A stretch of DNA of 64,000 bases from an uncultured Sphingomonas sp. (GCF_913774285.1 NZ_CAJYHX010000025.1:124001-188000); one strand, 5' to 3'. Positions 26,441-36,125 are shown, numbered from the stretch's first letter. Translations and numbers: made by a program. The notes: generated from the letters alone by a model not told the origin.

Positions 26441-27793
26441 TTACTCGGCGGGGACGGCGTCGGCGGGCAACTGGTCGACCCGCGGCGCGCGGCCGTGCAG
26501 CGCGGCATCGAGCGCCTCGTGGTCGAGCCGTCCTTCCCAGCGCGATACGACCACCGTCGCCACCGCATTGCCGATGAAGTTGGTGAGGCTGCGGCACTCG
26601 GACATGAACCGGTCGACGCCTAGGATCAGCGCCATGCCCGCCACGGGCACGCTCGGCACGATCGACAGCGTCGCCGCCAGCGTGATGAAGCCCGCCCCGG
26701 TCACGCCCGCCGCGCCCTTGGACGACAGCATCGCCACGCCGAGCAGCAGCAGCTGCTGCTCGATCGAGAGGTGAACGTTCGTCGCCTGGGCGATGAACAG
26801 CGCCGCCAGCGTCATGTAGATGTTGGTGCCGTCGAGGTTGAACGAATAGCCCGTCGGCACGACCAGGCCGACGATCGTCTTGGGGCAGCCTGCGCGCTCC
26901 ATTTTCTCGATCAGCGAGGGCAGCGCGCTTTCCGACGAGGAGGTGCCGAGCACCAGCAACAGCTCGGCCTTGAGGTACGCGATCAGCCGCAGGATCGAGA
27001 AGCCCGCCATCCACGACACCGCACCGAGCACGACCAGCACGAACAGCGCCGACGTGAGATAGAAGGTGCCGACCAGCATCGCGAGGTTGGCGAGCGTGCC
27101 GACGCCGTATTTGCCGACGGTGAAGGCCATCGCGCCGAACGCGCCGACGGGCGCCGCCTTCATCAGGATGGCGACGACCTTGAACATCGCCAGCGAGATG
27201 TCTTCCAGCGCGTGCGTGATCCGCTCGCCACGGTCGCCGACCAGCGCCAGGCCGATGCCGAACAGGATCGCGACGAACAGCGTCTGCAGGATGTTGCCGC
27301 CGGTGATGGCCGAAAGGAAGGTGTCGGGGATGATGCCGAGCAGGAAGCCGGTCAGCGTGCTCTCATGCGCCTTGGCGGCATAGTCGGCCACCTTGCCGGC
27401 ATCGAGTGAGGCGGGATCGATGTTCAGCCCCGCCCCCGGCCGCACGACATTGGCCACGATCATGCCGACGACCAGCGCCAGCGTCGAGAAGAACAGGAAA
27501 TATCCGAAGGCCTTGGCCGCGACCCGACCCACCGCCTTCAGGTCTCGCATCCCGGCGATGCCGGTGACGATGGTGAGGAAGATCACCGGCGCGATGATCA
27601 TCTTGACCAGCTTGATGAACCCGTCGCCGATCGGCTTGAGCGCCTCGCCCGTGGCGGGGGCATAATGGCCGATCAGCACGCCCGCGATGATCGCGACCAG
27701 CACCTGCGCATAGAGATGCCGGTACCAGGGCAACGCCTTGGCGGGGACCGGCGCAGCTGCGCTGTCGTGGGACTCGGCGGGGATACGAACCAT
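26441..27793 (-). CDS. dctA: C4-dicarboxylate/cation symporter
   Basis: 450 residues, the usual length for DctA of the glutamate/dicarboxylate:cation symporter family. The chosen ATG at 27793 follows GGAGAGGAA; the in-frame extension to 27844 has no such site. Family signatures are visible: the serine-rich hairpin motif [43 protein letters not shown] and [17 protein letters not shown]. It imports succinate, fumarate and malate with cations across the inner membrane. It is divergent from dctB-dctD, with paired GTGC/GCAC sites between, and is followed by the porin gene. Confidence 0.92.
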   Translation of the reverse strand: MVRIPAESHDSAAAPVPAKALPWYRHLYAQVLVAIIAGVLIGHYAPATGEALKPIGDGFIKLVKMIIAPVIFLTIVTGIAGMRDLKAVGRVAAKAFGYFLFFSTLALVVGMIVANVVRPGAGLNIDPASLDAGKVADYAAKAHESTLTGFLLGIIPDTFLSAITGGNILQTLFVAILFGIGLALVGDRGERITHALEDISLAMFKVVAILMKAAPVGAFGAMAFTVGKYGVGTLANLAMLVGTFYLTSALFVLVVLGAVSWMAGFSILRLIAYLKAELLLVLGTSSSESALPSLIEKMERAGCPKTIVGLVVPTGYSFNLDGTNIYMTLAALFIAQATNVHLSIEQQLLLLGVAMLSSKGAAGVTGAGFITLAATLSIVPSVPVAGMALILGVDRFMSECRSLTNFIGNAVATVVVSRWEGRLDHEALDAALHGRAPRVDQLPADAVPAE

Positions 27794-27935
27794 CACTTCC
27801 TCTCCTTCGGCCTCCGTTGTGCCGGTAGGACTCGATCGGTGCATTCTCGATTGCGGAAAGCTGCGGAGGAAGCAAAAAGCGGCTCAACCTTATATCGTTA
27901 TTTTTCAGTCTTATAGCACCAATCCGCCACGGACG

Positions 27936-27985
27936 GTGCGCAAAAATCGGCACATACCTGCCGGGCAAAGTGCAAAATCTTGCAC
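27936..27985. promoter_or_regulatory. Tandem GTGC...AAAATC...GCAC sites between dctA and dctB
   Basis: GTGCGCAAAAATCGGCAC (27936-27953) and GTGCAAAATCTTGCAC (27970-27985, perfect GTGCAA-N4-TTGCAC) have centres 33 bp apart, about three helical turns. Paired upstream sites are characteristic of DctD control of dctA. The second site covers a possible GTG start of dctB, an argument for the downstream start at 28015. Confidence 0.6.
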
Positions 27986-28014
27986 ATCGCCCTGCACTGG
28001 CGGATAGCGAAGCG

Positions 28015-29700
28015 GTGACGCGACGCGACTCGTTCTCGGGCTGGCGCTACTGGGCGCTCGCCGCATTGCTCGGCGTGGCGGTGGCGGTCGCTGCCGGCTG
28101 GATCGCCGGGAATCGCACCCGCAACACGCTGGTCGCCGGCGCCCGCACCAATGCCCAGCTGCGCGCGGCCCTGCTCGACAGCGAGATCGCCCGCTTCCGC
28201 CTGCTGCCGCTGGCGCTCGGCGACGACCGCGACGTGGCCGCGACGCTGGCCGGGGCCCCTGCCGGCGCGCTCAACACGAAGCTGGAAACCCTCGCCCGCA
28301 CCACCGGCGCCGCGGCGATCTACGTGATCGGCGCCGACGGCCGCACCCGCGCGGCGAGCAACTGGCGGACGCCGCAGAGCTTCGTCGGCTCCGACTATCG
28401 CTTCCGCCGCTATTTCCGCGAGGCGAGCAGCCGCGGCGAGGCCAGCCAGTTCGCGCTGGGCACGGTCAGCCGCCATTCGGGGCTCTACCTCGCCCGCCGT
28501 ACGCCGCTGAACGGGGTGATCGTCGTCAAGCTGGAGTTCGATGCGATCGAGGCGGCGTGGCGGCGCGCGGGCGGCGACACCTATGTCGAGGATCCCGCCG
28601 GGCTGGTGCTCGTCGCCAGCGATCCGGGCCTGCGGTTCGCCGTCGCCCGCCCGATCCTGCCGGCGGTGCTGGCCGCGCTGCGGCGCGACGCCGCGCTGCC
28701 CGATAGCTCCGCGCCGGTGCTGTTGCCCCCCGCCCGCGGTGACCTGATCGAGGCGCGCGTGCCGACCAGCCAGCCGGGCTGGACGCTGGCGCTGCGCCGC
28801 GCAGTCGGCCCCGCCGTCGCGACGGCACAGCGGACCGCCGGGCTCGGCGCGCTGATGGCGGTGCTGGCGCTAGCGCTGCTGCTCTGGGGCCTGCGCCAGC
28901 GCGCGACCCAGCGCCAGCGCCGCACCTCCGAGCTCGAAACCGCGGTGGCCGAGCGCACCGCCGAACTGCGCCGCGAGATCGAGGAACGCGCCGCGCTCGA
29001 AGCCCGCGCCGCCGATCTGCGAGAAGGGCTGCGCCAGGCCAACCGCCTCGCCACGCTGGGCCAAGTCACCGCCAGCGTCGCACACGAGACGGCGCAGCCG
29101 GTCGCCGCGATCCGCACCTATGCCGAGACCAGCGTCCAACTGCTCGAGCACGGTGCGACCGACATGGTCCGCGACAATCTGGAGACGATCCGCCACCTGA
29201 GCGACCGGATCGGCGCGGTGACGGCGCAGCTGCGCGGCTTCTCCCGCCGCCAGCCGGGCGAGGTCCGTCCCCTGCCGCTGGCCGAGGTGCTCGACGGCGC
29301 GCTGCTGATCCTCAAGGAGCAGTTGCGCAGCGTGCGGCTGGAGCGCCCGGCGATCGGCGCGCACCTGCTGGTGATGGGCGGACGGGTCCGACTGGAACAG
29401 GTGTTCGTCAACCTGCTCCAGAACGCCGCCGAGGCACTGGCCGGGCGCCCGAACCCGACGATTACAATCCGCACCACGCTCGCCGACGGGCTGGTCTGGG
29501 TGCGCATCCAGGACAACGGCCCCGGCATCGCCCCGGACATCGCCGCACGGCTGTTTACCCCCTTCGCCACCAGCCGCAGCAATGGCCTGGGCCTGGGGCT
29601 GGTGATCGCCAGCGACATCATGACCGATCTTGGCGGCAGCTTGCGCTGGCTGCAGGGGGAAAGCGGCGCGTGCTTCGAGCTGGAGTTGCGCCGGGCATGA
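28015..29700 (+). CDS. dctB: C4-dicarboxylate sensor histidine kinase
   Basis: 561 residues from the GTG at 28015. A GTG at 27970 would lie in an operator. There are two membrane segments (about 12-32 and 265-290) enclosing a periplasmic PAS/Cache-like domain (IYVIGADGRTRAASNW, DYRFRRYFREA), the DctB architecture. A coiled-coil linker, H-box SVAHETAQPVAAI, N-box NLLQNAAEAL and DNGPGIAPD/GLGLGLVI of the ATPase domain follow. It should sense external dicarboxylates and phosphorylate the DctD-like regulator whose ATG overlaps its stop. Confidence 0.87.
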   Translation: MTRRDSFSGWRYWALAALLGVAVAVAAGWIAGNRTRNTLVAGARTNAQLRAALLDSEIARFRLLPLALGDDRDVAATLAGAPAGALNTKLETLARTTGAAAIYVIGADGRTRAASNWRTPQSFVGSDYRFRRYFREASSRGEASQFALGTVSRHSGLYLARRTPLNGVIVVKLEFDAIEAAWRRAGGDTYVEDPAGLVLVASDPGLRFAVARPILPAVLAALRRDAALPDSSAPVLLPPARGDLIEARVPTSQPGWTLALRRAVGPAVATAQRTAGLGALMAVLALALLLWGLRQRATQRQRRTSELETAVAERTAELRREIEERAALEARAADLREGLRQANRLATLGQVTASVAHETAQPVAAIRTYAETSVQLLEHGATDMVRDNLETIRHLSDRIGAVTAQLRGFSRRQPGEVRPLPLAEVLDGALLILKEQLRSVRLERPAIGAHLLVMGGRVRLEQVFVNLLQNAAEALAGRPNPTITIRTTLADGLVWVRIQDNGPGIAPDIAARLFTPFATSRSNGLGLGLVIASDIMTDLGGSLRWLQGESGACFELELRRA

Positions 29701-30965
29701 GCGTGCCCGTCGCCCTGGTCGATGACGATGCCGATTTCCGCGCGGCGCTCCTCCAGCTCCTGACGCTGGCGGGGCACGACGTCCGCCCCTTCGTCGATGC
29801 GCCCAGCGCGCTTGCCAGCATCGACCGCGACTTTCCCGGCGTGGTCGTCACCGATGTGCGGATGCCGGGCATGTCCGGGGTCGATTTCTTCCACCGGCTG
29901 CGGGCGATCGATCCCGAGCTGCCGGTGATCCTGATGACCGGGCACGGCGACGTCGCGATGGCGGTGGACGCGATCAAGGCGGGCGCGTGGGATTTCCTCA
30001 CCAAGCCCTTCCCCGGCGACGCGCTGGCCGCGGCGCTGCAACGCGCCGGCACCGCGCGCACCCTCGCGCTGGAGAATCGGCGGCTTCGCGCCGCGACCAG
30101 CGAGAGCGACACAGCACTACTCGGCGAGGCGCCCGCGATCCGCCGACTTCGCGAGATGATCCCGGTGCTGGCCGATGCCGCGCTCGATCTGGTGCTCGAA
30201 GGCGCGACCGGCACCGGCAAGGAACTCTATGCCCGGCTGGTCCACCGTGCCGGCAGGCGGGCACGGCATCGCTTCCAGACGGTGGACTGCGCGACGCTGC
30301 CGCCGGGAATCGGCGCGCGGGAGCTGTTCGCCCGCGACGGGCTGGTCGCCCGCGCCGATCGCGGCACGCTGTTCCTCGACCATCTCGATCTCGCCCCGCC
30401 CGAGCTGCACCACCGGCTCGCCCAGTTCGCCGAGGCGCGCACCGTCGCCACCGAGCAGCGCGATCCCGATCCCGTCGACGTGCGGATCATCGCCGCGATC
30501 GGCGACGGCGGCGCGGCGGCGCTGCCCCCCGGGCTCTACCACCGGCTGGCCGGCGTGCCGCTGCGGCTGCCGCCGCTGGCCGAGCGGCGCGAGGACGTGC
30601 CGTTGCTCTTCGCGCACCTCGCGCAACAGGCCGCGCAGCGCCATCGCCGCCCCGCCCCGCCGCTCTCCGAAGCCGCGCACGCCGCCGCCCGGCGCGACTG
30701 GCCCGGCAATGTCCGCGAGCTGGAGCGGGCGGCGGAACGCTTCGTCCTCGGCCTCGAACCTGCGGCGGACGCAGGGCCAGTCGAGACGCGACCGCTCACC
30801 GAACGGCTGGAAGCCTTCGAGCGCAGCGCCATCCTCGACGCGATCGCAGCGGCGGACGGCGAGATCAATGCGGCGATCGCGGCGCTGGGCCTGCCGCGGA
30901 AGACCTTCTATTACCGGGTCAAACGGCTCGGCATCGATCTGCGGCGCGCCCGCGGGGTCGAATAG
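29697..30965 (+). CDS. dctD: DctD-like response regulator lacking the GAFTGA loop
   Basis: 422 residues. A receiver domain (DDD at 9-11, phospho-acceptor D53 in VVTDVRMPG) is followed by an AAA+ domain with Walker A EGATGTGK (168-175) and a Fis-type C-terminal HTH (INAAIAALGLPRKTFYYRV). Between ELF (209-211) and the Walker B stretch GTLFLDHLD (223-231) only 11 residues remain. In sigma54 activators this interval holds the GAFTGA loop, and Walker B normally reads DE, not DH. The protein therefore probably no longer activates sigma54 and may act as a sigma70-dependent regulator. ATGA overlap with dctB. Confidence 0.87.
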   Translation: MSVPVALVDDDADFRAALLQLLTLAGHDVRPFVDAPSALASIDRDFPGVVVTDVRMPGMSGVDFFHRLRAIDPELPVILMTGHGDVAMAVDAIKAGAWDFLTKPFPGDALAAALQRAGTARTLALENRRLRAATSESDTALLGEAPAIRRLREMIPVLADAALDLVLEGATGTGKELYARLVHRAGRRARHRFQTVDCATLPPGIGARELFARDGLVARADRGTLFLDHLDLAPPELHHRLAQFAEARTVATEQRDPDPVDVRIIAAIGDGGAAALPPGLYHRLAGVPLRLPPLAERREDVPLLFAHLAQQAAQRHRRPAPPLSEAAHAAARRDWPGNVRELERAAERFVLGLEPAADAGPVETRPLTERLEAFERSAILDAIAAADGEINAAIAALGLPRKTFYYRVKRLGIDLRRARGVE

Positions 30966-30985
30966 GGCAAGCAAGGAGACCGAAG

Positions 30986-31591
30986 GTGCGGCGTTTCGTC
31001 ATCGTGGTGGATACCCAGGCCGATTTCATGCACGCCGATGGCGCGCTTTCGGTCGCGGGCGCCGAGGCGCTGATCGGGCCGATGCGGGCCTGGCTCGCCG
31101 CGCTCGATCCGGCGGAGACCGCGGGCGTGCTGTTCACCTTCGACACCCACACCACCGAGCGCTTCGCCGGATCGCCCGAGGCCGAACAATTCCCGCTCCA
31201 CTGCGAACGCGGCACGCCGGGCTGGGCGAATGTGCTCGATCTCGCCGCGGTGGCGCCGGGCATTCCGGTCTATCGGATCGAAAAAGGTGTGTTCGACATG
31301 TGGGCCGAACCCGACCTGGCGATCGAGGCGGTCGACACCGGCGAGACCCAGCCGCGCGACGCCTTCTTCGCGGCACTGCGTGCAGACGGGGTCACGGAGC
31401 TGACCGTGATCGGCGTTGCCGCCGATTATTGCGTGCGCTGGGCGATCGACGGCGCGGTGGCACGCGGCTTCACCGTCGACGTGCCCGCCGCGCTCACCCG
31501 TGGGATCGCGCGGCCGATCGCGCAGGTGCTGGCGGAGGATTTTGCCGGCAAGCCCGTGCGGCTCGGCGAGGAAGTGCCCGCCAGCGCATAA
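30986..31591 (+). CDS. Isochorismatase-fold hydrolase, nicotinamidase-like
   Basis: 201 residues from a GTG with AGGAGA seven bases upstream. The cysteine-hydrolase triad of the nicotinamidase/isochorismatase family is visible: D9 in VVDTQADFM, the lysine in YRIEKGVF and the cysteine in AADYCVRWAIDG. It probably deamidates nicotinamide or a related amide to release ammonia. It follows dctD by 20 bp, so it may be co-transcribed, though no metabolic link to dicarboxylates is obvious. Confidence 0.8.
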   Translation: MRRFVIVVDTQADFMHADGALSVAGAEALIGPMRAWLAALDPAETAGVLFTFDTHTTERFAGSPEAEQFPLHCERGTPGWANVLDLAAVAPGIPVYRIEKGVFDMWAEPDLAIEAVDTGETQPRDAFFAALRADGVTELTVIGVAADYCVRWAIDGAVARGFTVDVPAALTRGIARPIAQVLAEDFAGKPVRLGEEVPASA

Positions 31592-31604
31592 GGCTGGCGG
31601 GCAC
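31574..31604. terminator. Strong bidirectional hairpin terminator
   Basis: GTGCCCGCCAGC (31574-31585) and GCTGGCGGGCAC (31593-31604) form a perfect 12-bp stem with a 7-nt loop. It covers the stop of the nicotinamidase-like gene and lies 12 bp from the end of the convergent autotransporter gene. There is no long U-tract. Confidence 0.55.
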
Positions 31605-31615
31605 CCTCCAGGGCC

Positions 31616-34600
31616 TCAGAAGGCGAGACGGACGCCGATGGTCCCGCCATTGTTGCTCCAGGCCGAGCCGAACTCGCCCCGCCAGCTGGCGAAGCCGGTC
31701 CAGCGGCCCTGGTGCACGGTCAGGCTGGCGCCGGCGATCGCGCTGCCCCGCGGCAGCCCGATGGCGTTGCCGGCAAAGGCGGTGCCGTCCGCCGCGACCA
31801 GCGTCGTCGCCAGTCCGCGCGCGGTGTCCGAACGGCGGTAGCCGATCGTCGCGTCGGGGATGATCTGCAGGCCGTTCGCCGTCTCGACGGTGTAGGACCA
31901 GCCGATCTGCGCGAAGGGCGAGGCGCTGGTGCGGCTCGATTCGATGCCGGTCACGCGGAAGCTGGCCGGCACCGCCCCGGCTTCGGCAAAGCCGTCGCTC
32001 CGCACGTGCGACACGAGGACGCCCGTCGCCGGGGTGATCGTGGCACCGGCCAGGGTGAAGGGCACCGCCGCCTGCGCGCCGCCCAGCCACTGGCTGACGT
32101 GCCGGCGCACCGAGGCCTGCCCCACGCCGGTCGCGCGCTGGGTGTTGACCCAGCCATAGGCATAGCTGCCGACCGCCGAGAGCCCGATCGGGCCGACCGG
32201 CACCGAGCCGTAGACGCTGGCGCGCAGCACGTCGGTATCGCCGCCGCCGCTGCTCTGATCCTTGTAGGACTGGCGCTCATAGCCGAGCGCCACGCCCAGC
32301 CGGCCGGTTGCGCCCACCGTCGTGTCGGCACCGCCCGAGACGCGGAAGCCCTGCGAGCGAAACGGCAACGATCCCTTGTCCGGATCCGCGACGAAGCGCT
32401 GCGCGCCGAACTGCATCCAGCTGCGCAGCCGCGGCCCTTGGCTGAGCGCGAGATTGTAGCCGGTATGGCCGCCGCCATCCGCCTGCGTACGGGACAGGAG
32501 CGCCACCGCATCCTGCTCGCCGGCGGCAGCAAAGGCGAAGTTCTGCGCGCTGAAAATCCGCGCATCGGCCGGGGCAACGACGACCGGCACCGGCGCCGGT
32601 CCTGCCGCCGGTGTCGCTGGCGTGGGCGTGGGCGTCGGAGTTGGAGTTGGAGTTGGAGTTGGGGTTGGCGTCGGGGTGGGCGTAGGCGTGGGCGCCGGAG
32701 TAGGCGTTGGCGCCGGGGTAGGCGTTGGCTCCGGACCGGGCGTCGGCGCCGGGGTAGGCGTGGGCGTCGGAGCAGGCGCCGGCGTCGGCGCGGGCGTGGG
32801 CGTCGGCGCGGGCGTGGGCATCGGAGCAGGCGTCGGCGTCGGTTCGGGCGCCGGAGGAGGCGTTGGCGTAGGCGTAGGCGTTGGCGTGGCCGCGATCGCG
32901 AGCTTCGCATCGAACGCGGTATAGAGGACATCGGCGCTAATCCCGGCAGGACGGGCCGCGCCGGTGGCGTCGGCAACCTGCGCAAAGGTACCGCTCAGCC
33001 CCTTGTCGGTGTGGAGGAAGGTTCGCGTGCCATCGGTATAGGTGCCCGGCGCCCAGGCGAGCGTAAGCGCACCGGAAAGCGCCGCCGTTTCGGAGACGTT
33101 GATCACGTCGATCGCGGAGGGCGATACGCCCAGGATCAGGTTGCCGCGATGATCGAGCGTGCCGTTCAGCGTCACGACATTGCCGATCACCCCGCCGTTG
33201 GTGAGATCGATCGTGCCGCGATTGACCAGCGCGAGCGTGTCCGCGGTTCCCAATGTGGGGTTGACCCCATTGCCGATATTGAAGGTGGAATCGGAATCGA
33301 TGTTGAGGTTCCGCGCGCTCATGTTGCCGGTGAGCGTCCACTGCGTGCCGTGCAGGTTCATGGTCCGCCAGCCGCTGACGCTCACGCCCTTGGCCTCGTC
33401 AGAGACCGGAAGCGCTGCCCCCTTGAAGTCCATGTCGTTGAGGTTGAGAACGTGGTTCCACGCCGTGCTGCCGCCGGAAAGGCGCTTGACGCCGGCGAGT
33501 TGCTCGGCCCCGATCGCGTTCAGGTTGAGCGTGGCGACCTTCGTATCCAGCGTAGCGCCGAACGCAACGTCGCCGCGGATCGCGCCGCCCGACCAGTTCA
33601 TCGTCACGGTATCCTCGATCCTGACAGGGCCGGTTATTGTCCCACCCTCCATGTTGAAGACGCTGTCGTCGCCAACGACGAGGACGCCATCGCCCTCCCC
33701 GACCGCCGTGCTGACATCGATCGTACCGGTGTTGGTGAACACCATGCCGCCGCCACCCACCTGGAAGCGTCGGGCGACCACCGAGCCTTCGTTTCGGATG
33801 AAGTTGTCCGGATCGATGCCATCGGCGAAGACCTCCACATCGCCGGCGATCGTCGCCGTGGGCCGAATCCACACCTTGGTGACGTCGCCGGACACCTCCA
33901 GCGCCATCTGGCTGGGGTCTGCGGTCACCGATCCGGCGACCTTCACGTCTATCATCTTCTGGGAAGAGCCGTAGATGCCGCGGAACCCGCTGAGCACGGC
34001 GGGCGCCTGAATATCGAGCGTGACGTTGCCGCCGGCGCGGGCGATCAGCGCCGTTGCGCCCTCGTTGACGCCCGCCCCTGCCGTGATCTCGCCGCCGGTC
34101 ACCGTGAAGGAGACGCTGCCGCGGCCCGGCTGCACCAGCGAGACGGCGGCCACGCTCAGTTCCTCGGATTCCGGCACATGGATGGTGCCGGCGCTGGTGC
34201 CGACAAAGGTACCGTTGTCGATACCGACAAACTTCAAACCGAACACGCCGCTCAGCCGCGCGGTATCGGTGATGTCGACGACGATGTTGGGCGCGGTAAT
34301 CGTGCCTGGGGCTTCCCCGTTGGTGCTGATCACCACGGCCGCGCCCGTAAGCTCGGACGTGGCTGCGCTATAGGTGCCGTTGATCGTGATGCGCGTATCG
34401 GCCGCCGGCTTGCGGAACTGCAGAGCATCCCAACCCGCGGTGACGATGCTGGTCGCATCATCCTTGAACGAGCGAATATTGTACATGGTGATGCCCGCAG
34501 CGTCCGTCTTGGAGGGCGCGCGAAGATAGAAGTTGGGCGATACGGTGACGTCGAGCGGGACCTTCTCCGTCCCGTAGAGATATTGCGACGCATCGGGCCC

Positions 34601-34753
34601 GGGCTTTGCCGGGCCGCCGGAGCACAGGAAGGTGCCGCTGTTCGCCGGCGTCTCGACGCAGGTCGCCGACTGCGCAAGCGCCTGCTGCCCCGCCAGCGCC
34701 ACGATCGAAGCGCCGCCCAGCAGCAGGGCGCGCGAATAGTCTCGAATATGCAT
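31616..34753 (-). CDS. Type V autotransporter with Pro-Thr linker
   Basis: 1045 residues. A signal peptide (to about 28, ending QQALAQ) is followed by a ~590-residue passenger of short beta-strand repeats ([29 protein letters not shown]), typical of a beta-helix. A low-complexity linker (about 621-711) of alternating Pro-Thr and Pro-Ala comes next. The C-terminal autotransporter barrel runs from about 750 and ends GTIGVRLAF with a terminal phenylalanine. The passenger would be displayed on or released from the cell surface, and its function (adhesin or enzyme) is not evident. GGGGGA lies before the ATG. The long linker is probably length-variable between strains. Confidence 0.87.
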   Translation of the reverse strand: MHIRDYSRALLLGGASIVALAGQQALAQSATCVETPANSGTFLCSGGPAKPGPDASQYLYGTEKVPLDVTVSPNFYLRAPSKTDAAGITMYNIRSFKDDATSIVTAGWDALQFRKPAADTRITINGTYSAATSELTGAAVVISTNGEAPGTITAPNIVVDITDTARLSGVFGLKFVGIDNGTFVGTSAGTIHVPESEELSVAAVSLVQPGRGSVSFTVTGGEITAGAGVNEGATALIARAGGNVTLDIQAPAVLSGFRGIYGSSQKMIDVKVAGSVTADPSQMALEVSGDVTKVWIRPTATIAGDVEVFADGIDPDNFIRNEGSVVARRFQVGGGGMVFTNTGTIDVSTAVGEGDGVLVVGDDSVFNMEGGTITGPVRIEDTVTMNWSGGAIRGDVAFGATLDTKVATLNLNAIGAEQLAGVKRLSGGSTAWNHVLNLNDMDFKGAALPVSDEAKGVSVSGWRTMNLHGTQWTLTGNMSARNLNIDSDSTFNIGNGVNPTLGTADTLALVNRGTIDLTNGGVIGNVVTLNGTLDHRGNLILGVSPSAIDVINVSETAALSGALTLAWAPGTYTDGTRTFLHTDKGLSGTFAQVADATGAARPAGISADVLYTAFDAKLAIAATPTPTPTPTPPPAPEPTPTPAPMPTPAPTPTPAPTPAPAPTPTPTPAPTPGPEPTPTPAPTPTPAPTPTPTPTPTPTPTPTPTPTPTPTPATPAAGPAPVPVVVAPADARIFSAQNFAFAAAGEQDAVALLSRTQADGGGHTGYNLALSQGPRLRSWMQFGAQRFVADPDKGSLPFRSQGFRVSGGADTTVGATGRLGVALGYERQSYKDQSSGGGDTDVLRASVYGSVPVGPIGLSAVGSYAYGWVNTQRATGVGQASVRRHVSQWLGGAQAAVPFTLAGATITPATGVLVSHVRSDGFAEAGAVPASFRVTGIESSRTSASPFAQIGWSYTVETANGLQIIPDATIGYRRSDTARGLATTLVAADGTAFAGNAIGLPRGSAIAGASLTVHQGRWTGFASWRGEFGSAWSNNGGTIGVRLAF
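32619..32888. repeat. Low-complexity GGCGTN/GGAGTT repeat encoding the Pro-Thr linker
   Basis: About 270 bp of near-tandem 6-bp units, mainly GGCGTG, GGCGTC, GGAGTT and GGCGCC, inside the autotransporter gene. A run of GGAGTT units stands near 32637-32660. In the coding sense it reads as alternating Pro-Thr and Pro-Ala codons. Six-base units keep the frame, so slippage would change linker length without a frameshift. Confidence 0.8.
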
Positions 34754-35342
34754 GGATTATCCCCCTTGATTCCCCCGTTCGCGGCAACCGCGCCCGGCAG
34801 CCGCCAAGGGCGGATCAAACCGCGATTCGCGGCGGAATTTTAGAGAAGGAGGGAGTTTTTGGCATGGTATTGGATGTCTCAAAATGTCTCAATTTCCATG
34901 CATCCAGACTAACCTGGCTCCCAAGCGTCCCGAAACCGGTCAACGAGCTACTAGACGTTTCGCCCGTGTCCGATAGCATTTACGCCGTAGACCGACCTTG
35001 GAGCGGCAAAGATGCGCATGGGTTGGCACCGCGTCAGGCGGGCGCGGCGAGGGAAGCGCGTAGCGTCTCCAGGTCGGGAAAGATCGGCGGGGGACGCCGC
35101 GGCCACGATCCGATCGGTCGCTGCTTCGGCATGGCGCGCGTCGAGCGCGTCGGTCGCACCAGGATAAGCGGCGATGCGGTTCTCGCCCGGCGCCGGCGCA
35201 GCAGGCCTCACCAAGCTGCCGACGACGAAGCCCCAGGCACCTTCATGGGCCGAGACATCCCCCATGGCCCGCCATTGTCATCGGCCCGGAAATCTCGGAA
35301 ACGTGTAGGGTCGCAGAAGGAAAAACCCGGAGTAGCGGGCGG
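34754..35342. other. Intergenic region with no supported gene
   Basis: 589 bp between the autotransporter and the divergent GntR gene. It holds the upstream region of both and a tandem repeat at 34874-34892. A rightward frame opens at 34864 after GAAGGAGGGAG, but after ~60 codons it becomes compositionally unlike a protein and runs into gntR. A short leftward frame ends PDLETLRASLAA near 35040 and might be a gene remnant. Neither is annotated as real. Confidence 0.5.
34874..34892. promoter_or_regulatory. Tandem ATGTCTCAA direct repeat, 10-bp phased
   Basis: ATGTCTCAA occurs at 34874-34882 and 34884-34892, exactly one helical turn apart, about 120 bp upstream of the autotransporter start. Ten-bp-phased direct repeats are typical sites of OmpR/PhoB-type response regulators. 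The element is short and unconfirmed. Confidence 0.35.
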
Positions 35343-36125
35343 ATGCATAGCCAGGTTGCCACCCCGTTCGGCGATCGGACGCCGCTGCACGAACTTGTCG
35401 TGCTGCGTCGCGATTCTCCCGAACCGCTGTATCTGCAGCTCGAGCAGCAGATCGCCGCGCTGATGGCGCAGCAGCTGCTACCGGCGGGGTCGACGCTGCC
35501 GCCCGAGCGCCAGCTGGCCGAAGCGCTCGGCATCAGCCGCAGCACGGTGCAGAACGGCTATGATGCGCTGCGGGCGCGCAAGCTGCTCGGCGGGCGCGGG
35601 CGGCGCGGGTCGGTGGTCCAGCCGGGCGGCGACAGCGCGATCGTGCCGCGGATGGACAAGCTCAAGGGCTTCACCCAGGAGATGCGCGAGCTGGGCCTGG
35701 AACCCTCCACCCGGCTGCTCGACTGCGAGGTGCGCACCGATCGATCGATTGCCTCGCTGTTCGGGCTGCAATCCGACGCCCGCTTCCTGCGGCTGGCGCG
35801 AATCCGCTACGGGGACGACCAGCCGATGACGATTCAATCCGCCTGGTACAACCTCACCGCCGCGCCGGAGCTCGAAACCGCCGATCCGCTGGGATCGATC
35901 TACCAGCAGCTTGCCGATGCCGGACTGAAGCTGACACATTGCGAGCAGAGCATCGAGGCGACGATGGCCTCGCCGCAGGAAAGCGCGGTGTTTGGCTTCG
36001 AGCAGCCGACGCCGTGCCTGCTGATCAAGCGGCGCAGCTTCGTCCCCGGCGGCGCGATGGTCGAATATGTCGAGGGGGTGTTCCGCGGGGACAGCTATGT
36101 CTATCGAATGCAGCTCGACGCCTGA
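35343..36125 (+). CDS. GntR/HutC-family transcriptional regulator
   Basis: 260 residues. The N-terminal winged HTH of the GntR family is clear (PLYLQLEQQIAALMAQQLL, LPPERQLAEALGISRSTVQN). The C-terminal ~160 residues are a UTRA ligand-binding domain (FLRLARIRYGDDQPMTIQSA, ending DSYVYRMQLDA), which places it in the HutC/NagR subfamily that senses small metabolites such as sugar phosphates or histidine derivatives. Neighbours are an autotransporter upstream and a convergent acetoacetate decarboxylase, so the regulon is not evident from position. Confidence 0.87.
   Translation: MHSQVATPFGDRTPLHELVVLRRDSPEPLYLQLEQQIAALMAQQLLPAGSTLPPERQLAEALGISRSTVQNGYDALRARKLLGGRGRRGSVVQPGGDSAIVPRMDKLKGFTQEMRELGLEPSTRLLDCEVRTDRSIASLFGLQSDARFLRLARIRYGDDQPMTIQSAWYNLTAAPELETADPLGSIYQQLADAGLKLTHCEQSIEATMASPQESAVFGFEQPTPCLLIKRRSFVPGGAMVEYVEGVFRGDSYVYRMQLDA

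Noticed and set aside
27810..27824. Sigma54 promoter for dctA (reverse-strand CGGCAC-AACGG-AGGC)
   Set aside because: The GG and GC dinucleotides are correctly spaced, but transcription would start about 5 bp before the ATG and leave out the ribosome-binding site. The DctD-like protein also lacks the GAFTGA loop.
32619..32888. Repeat tract as a possible CRISPR array
   Set aside because: The units are 6 bp, contiguous and in frame within the autotransporter gene. There are no spacers or cas genes.
34951..35265. 104-codon reverse frame in the autotransporter-gntR gap
   Set aside because: There is no ribosome-binding site and the composition is rich in Ala, Arg and Pro without domain signals. 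It could be a decayed gene but cannot be supported.
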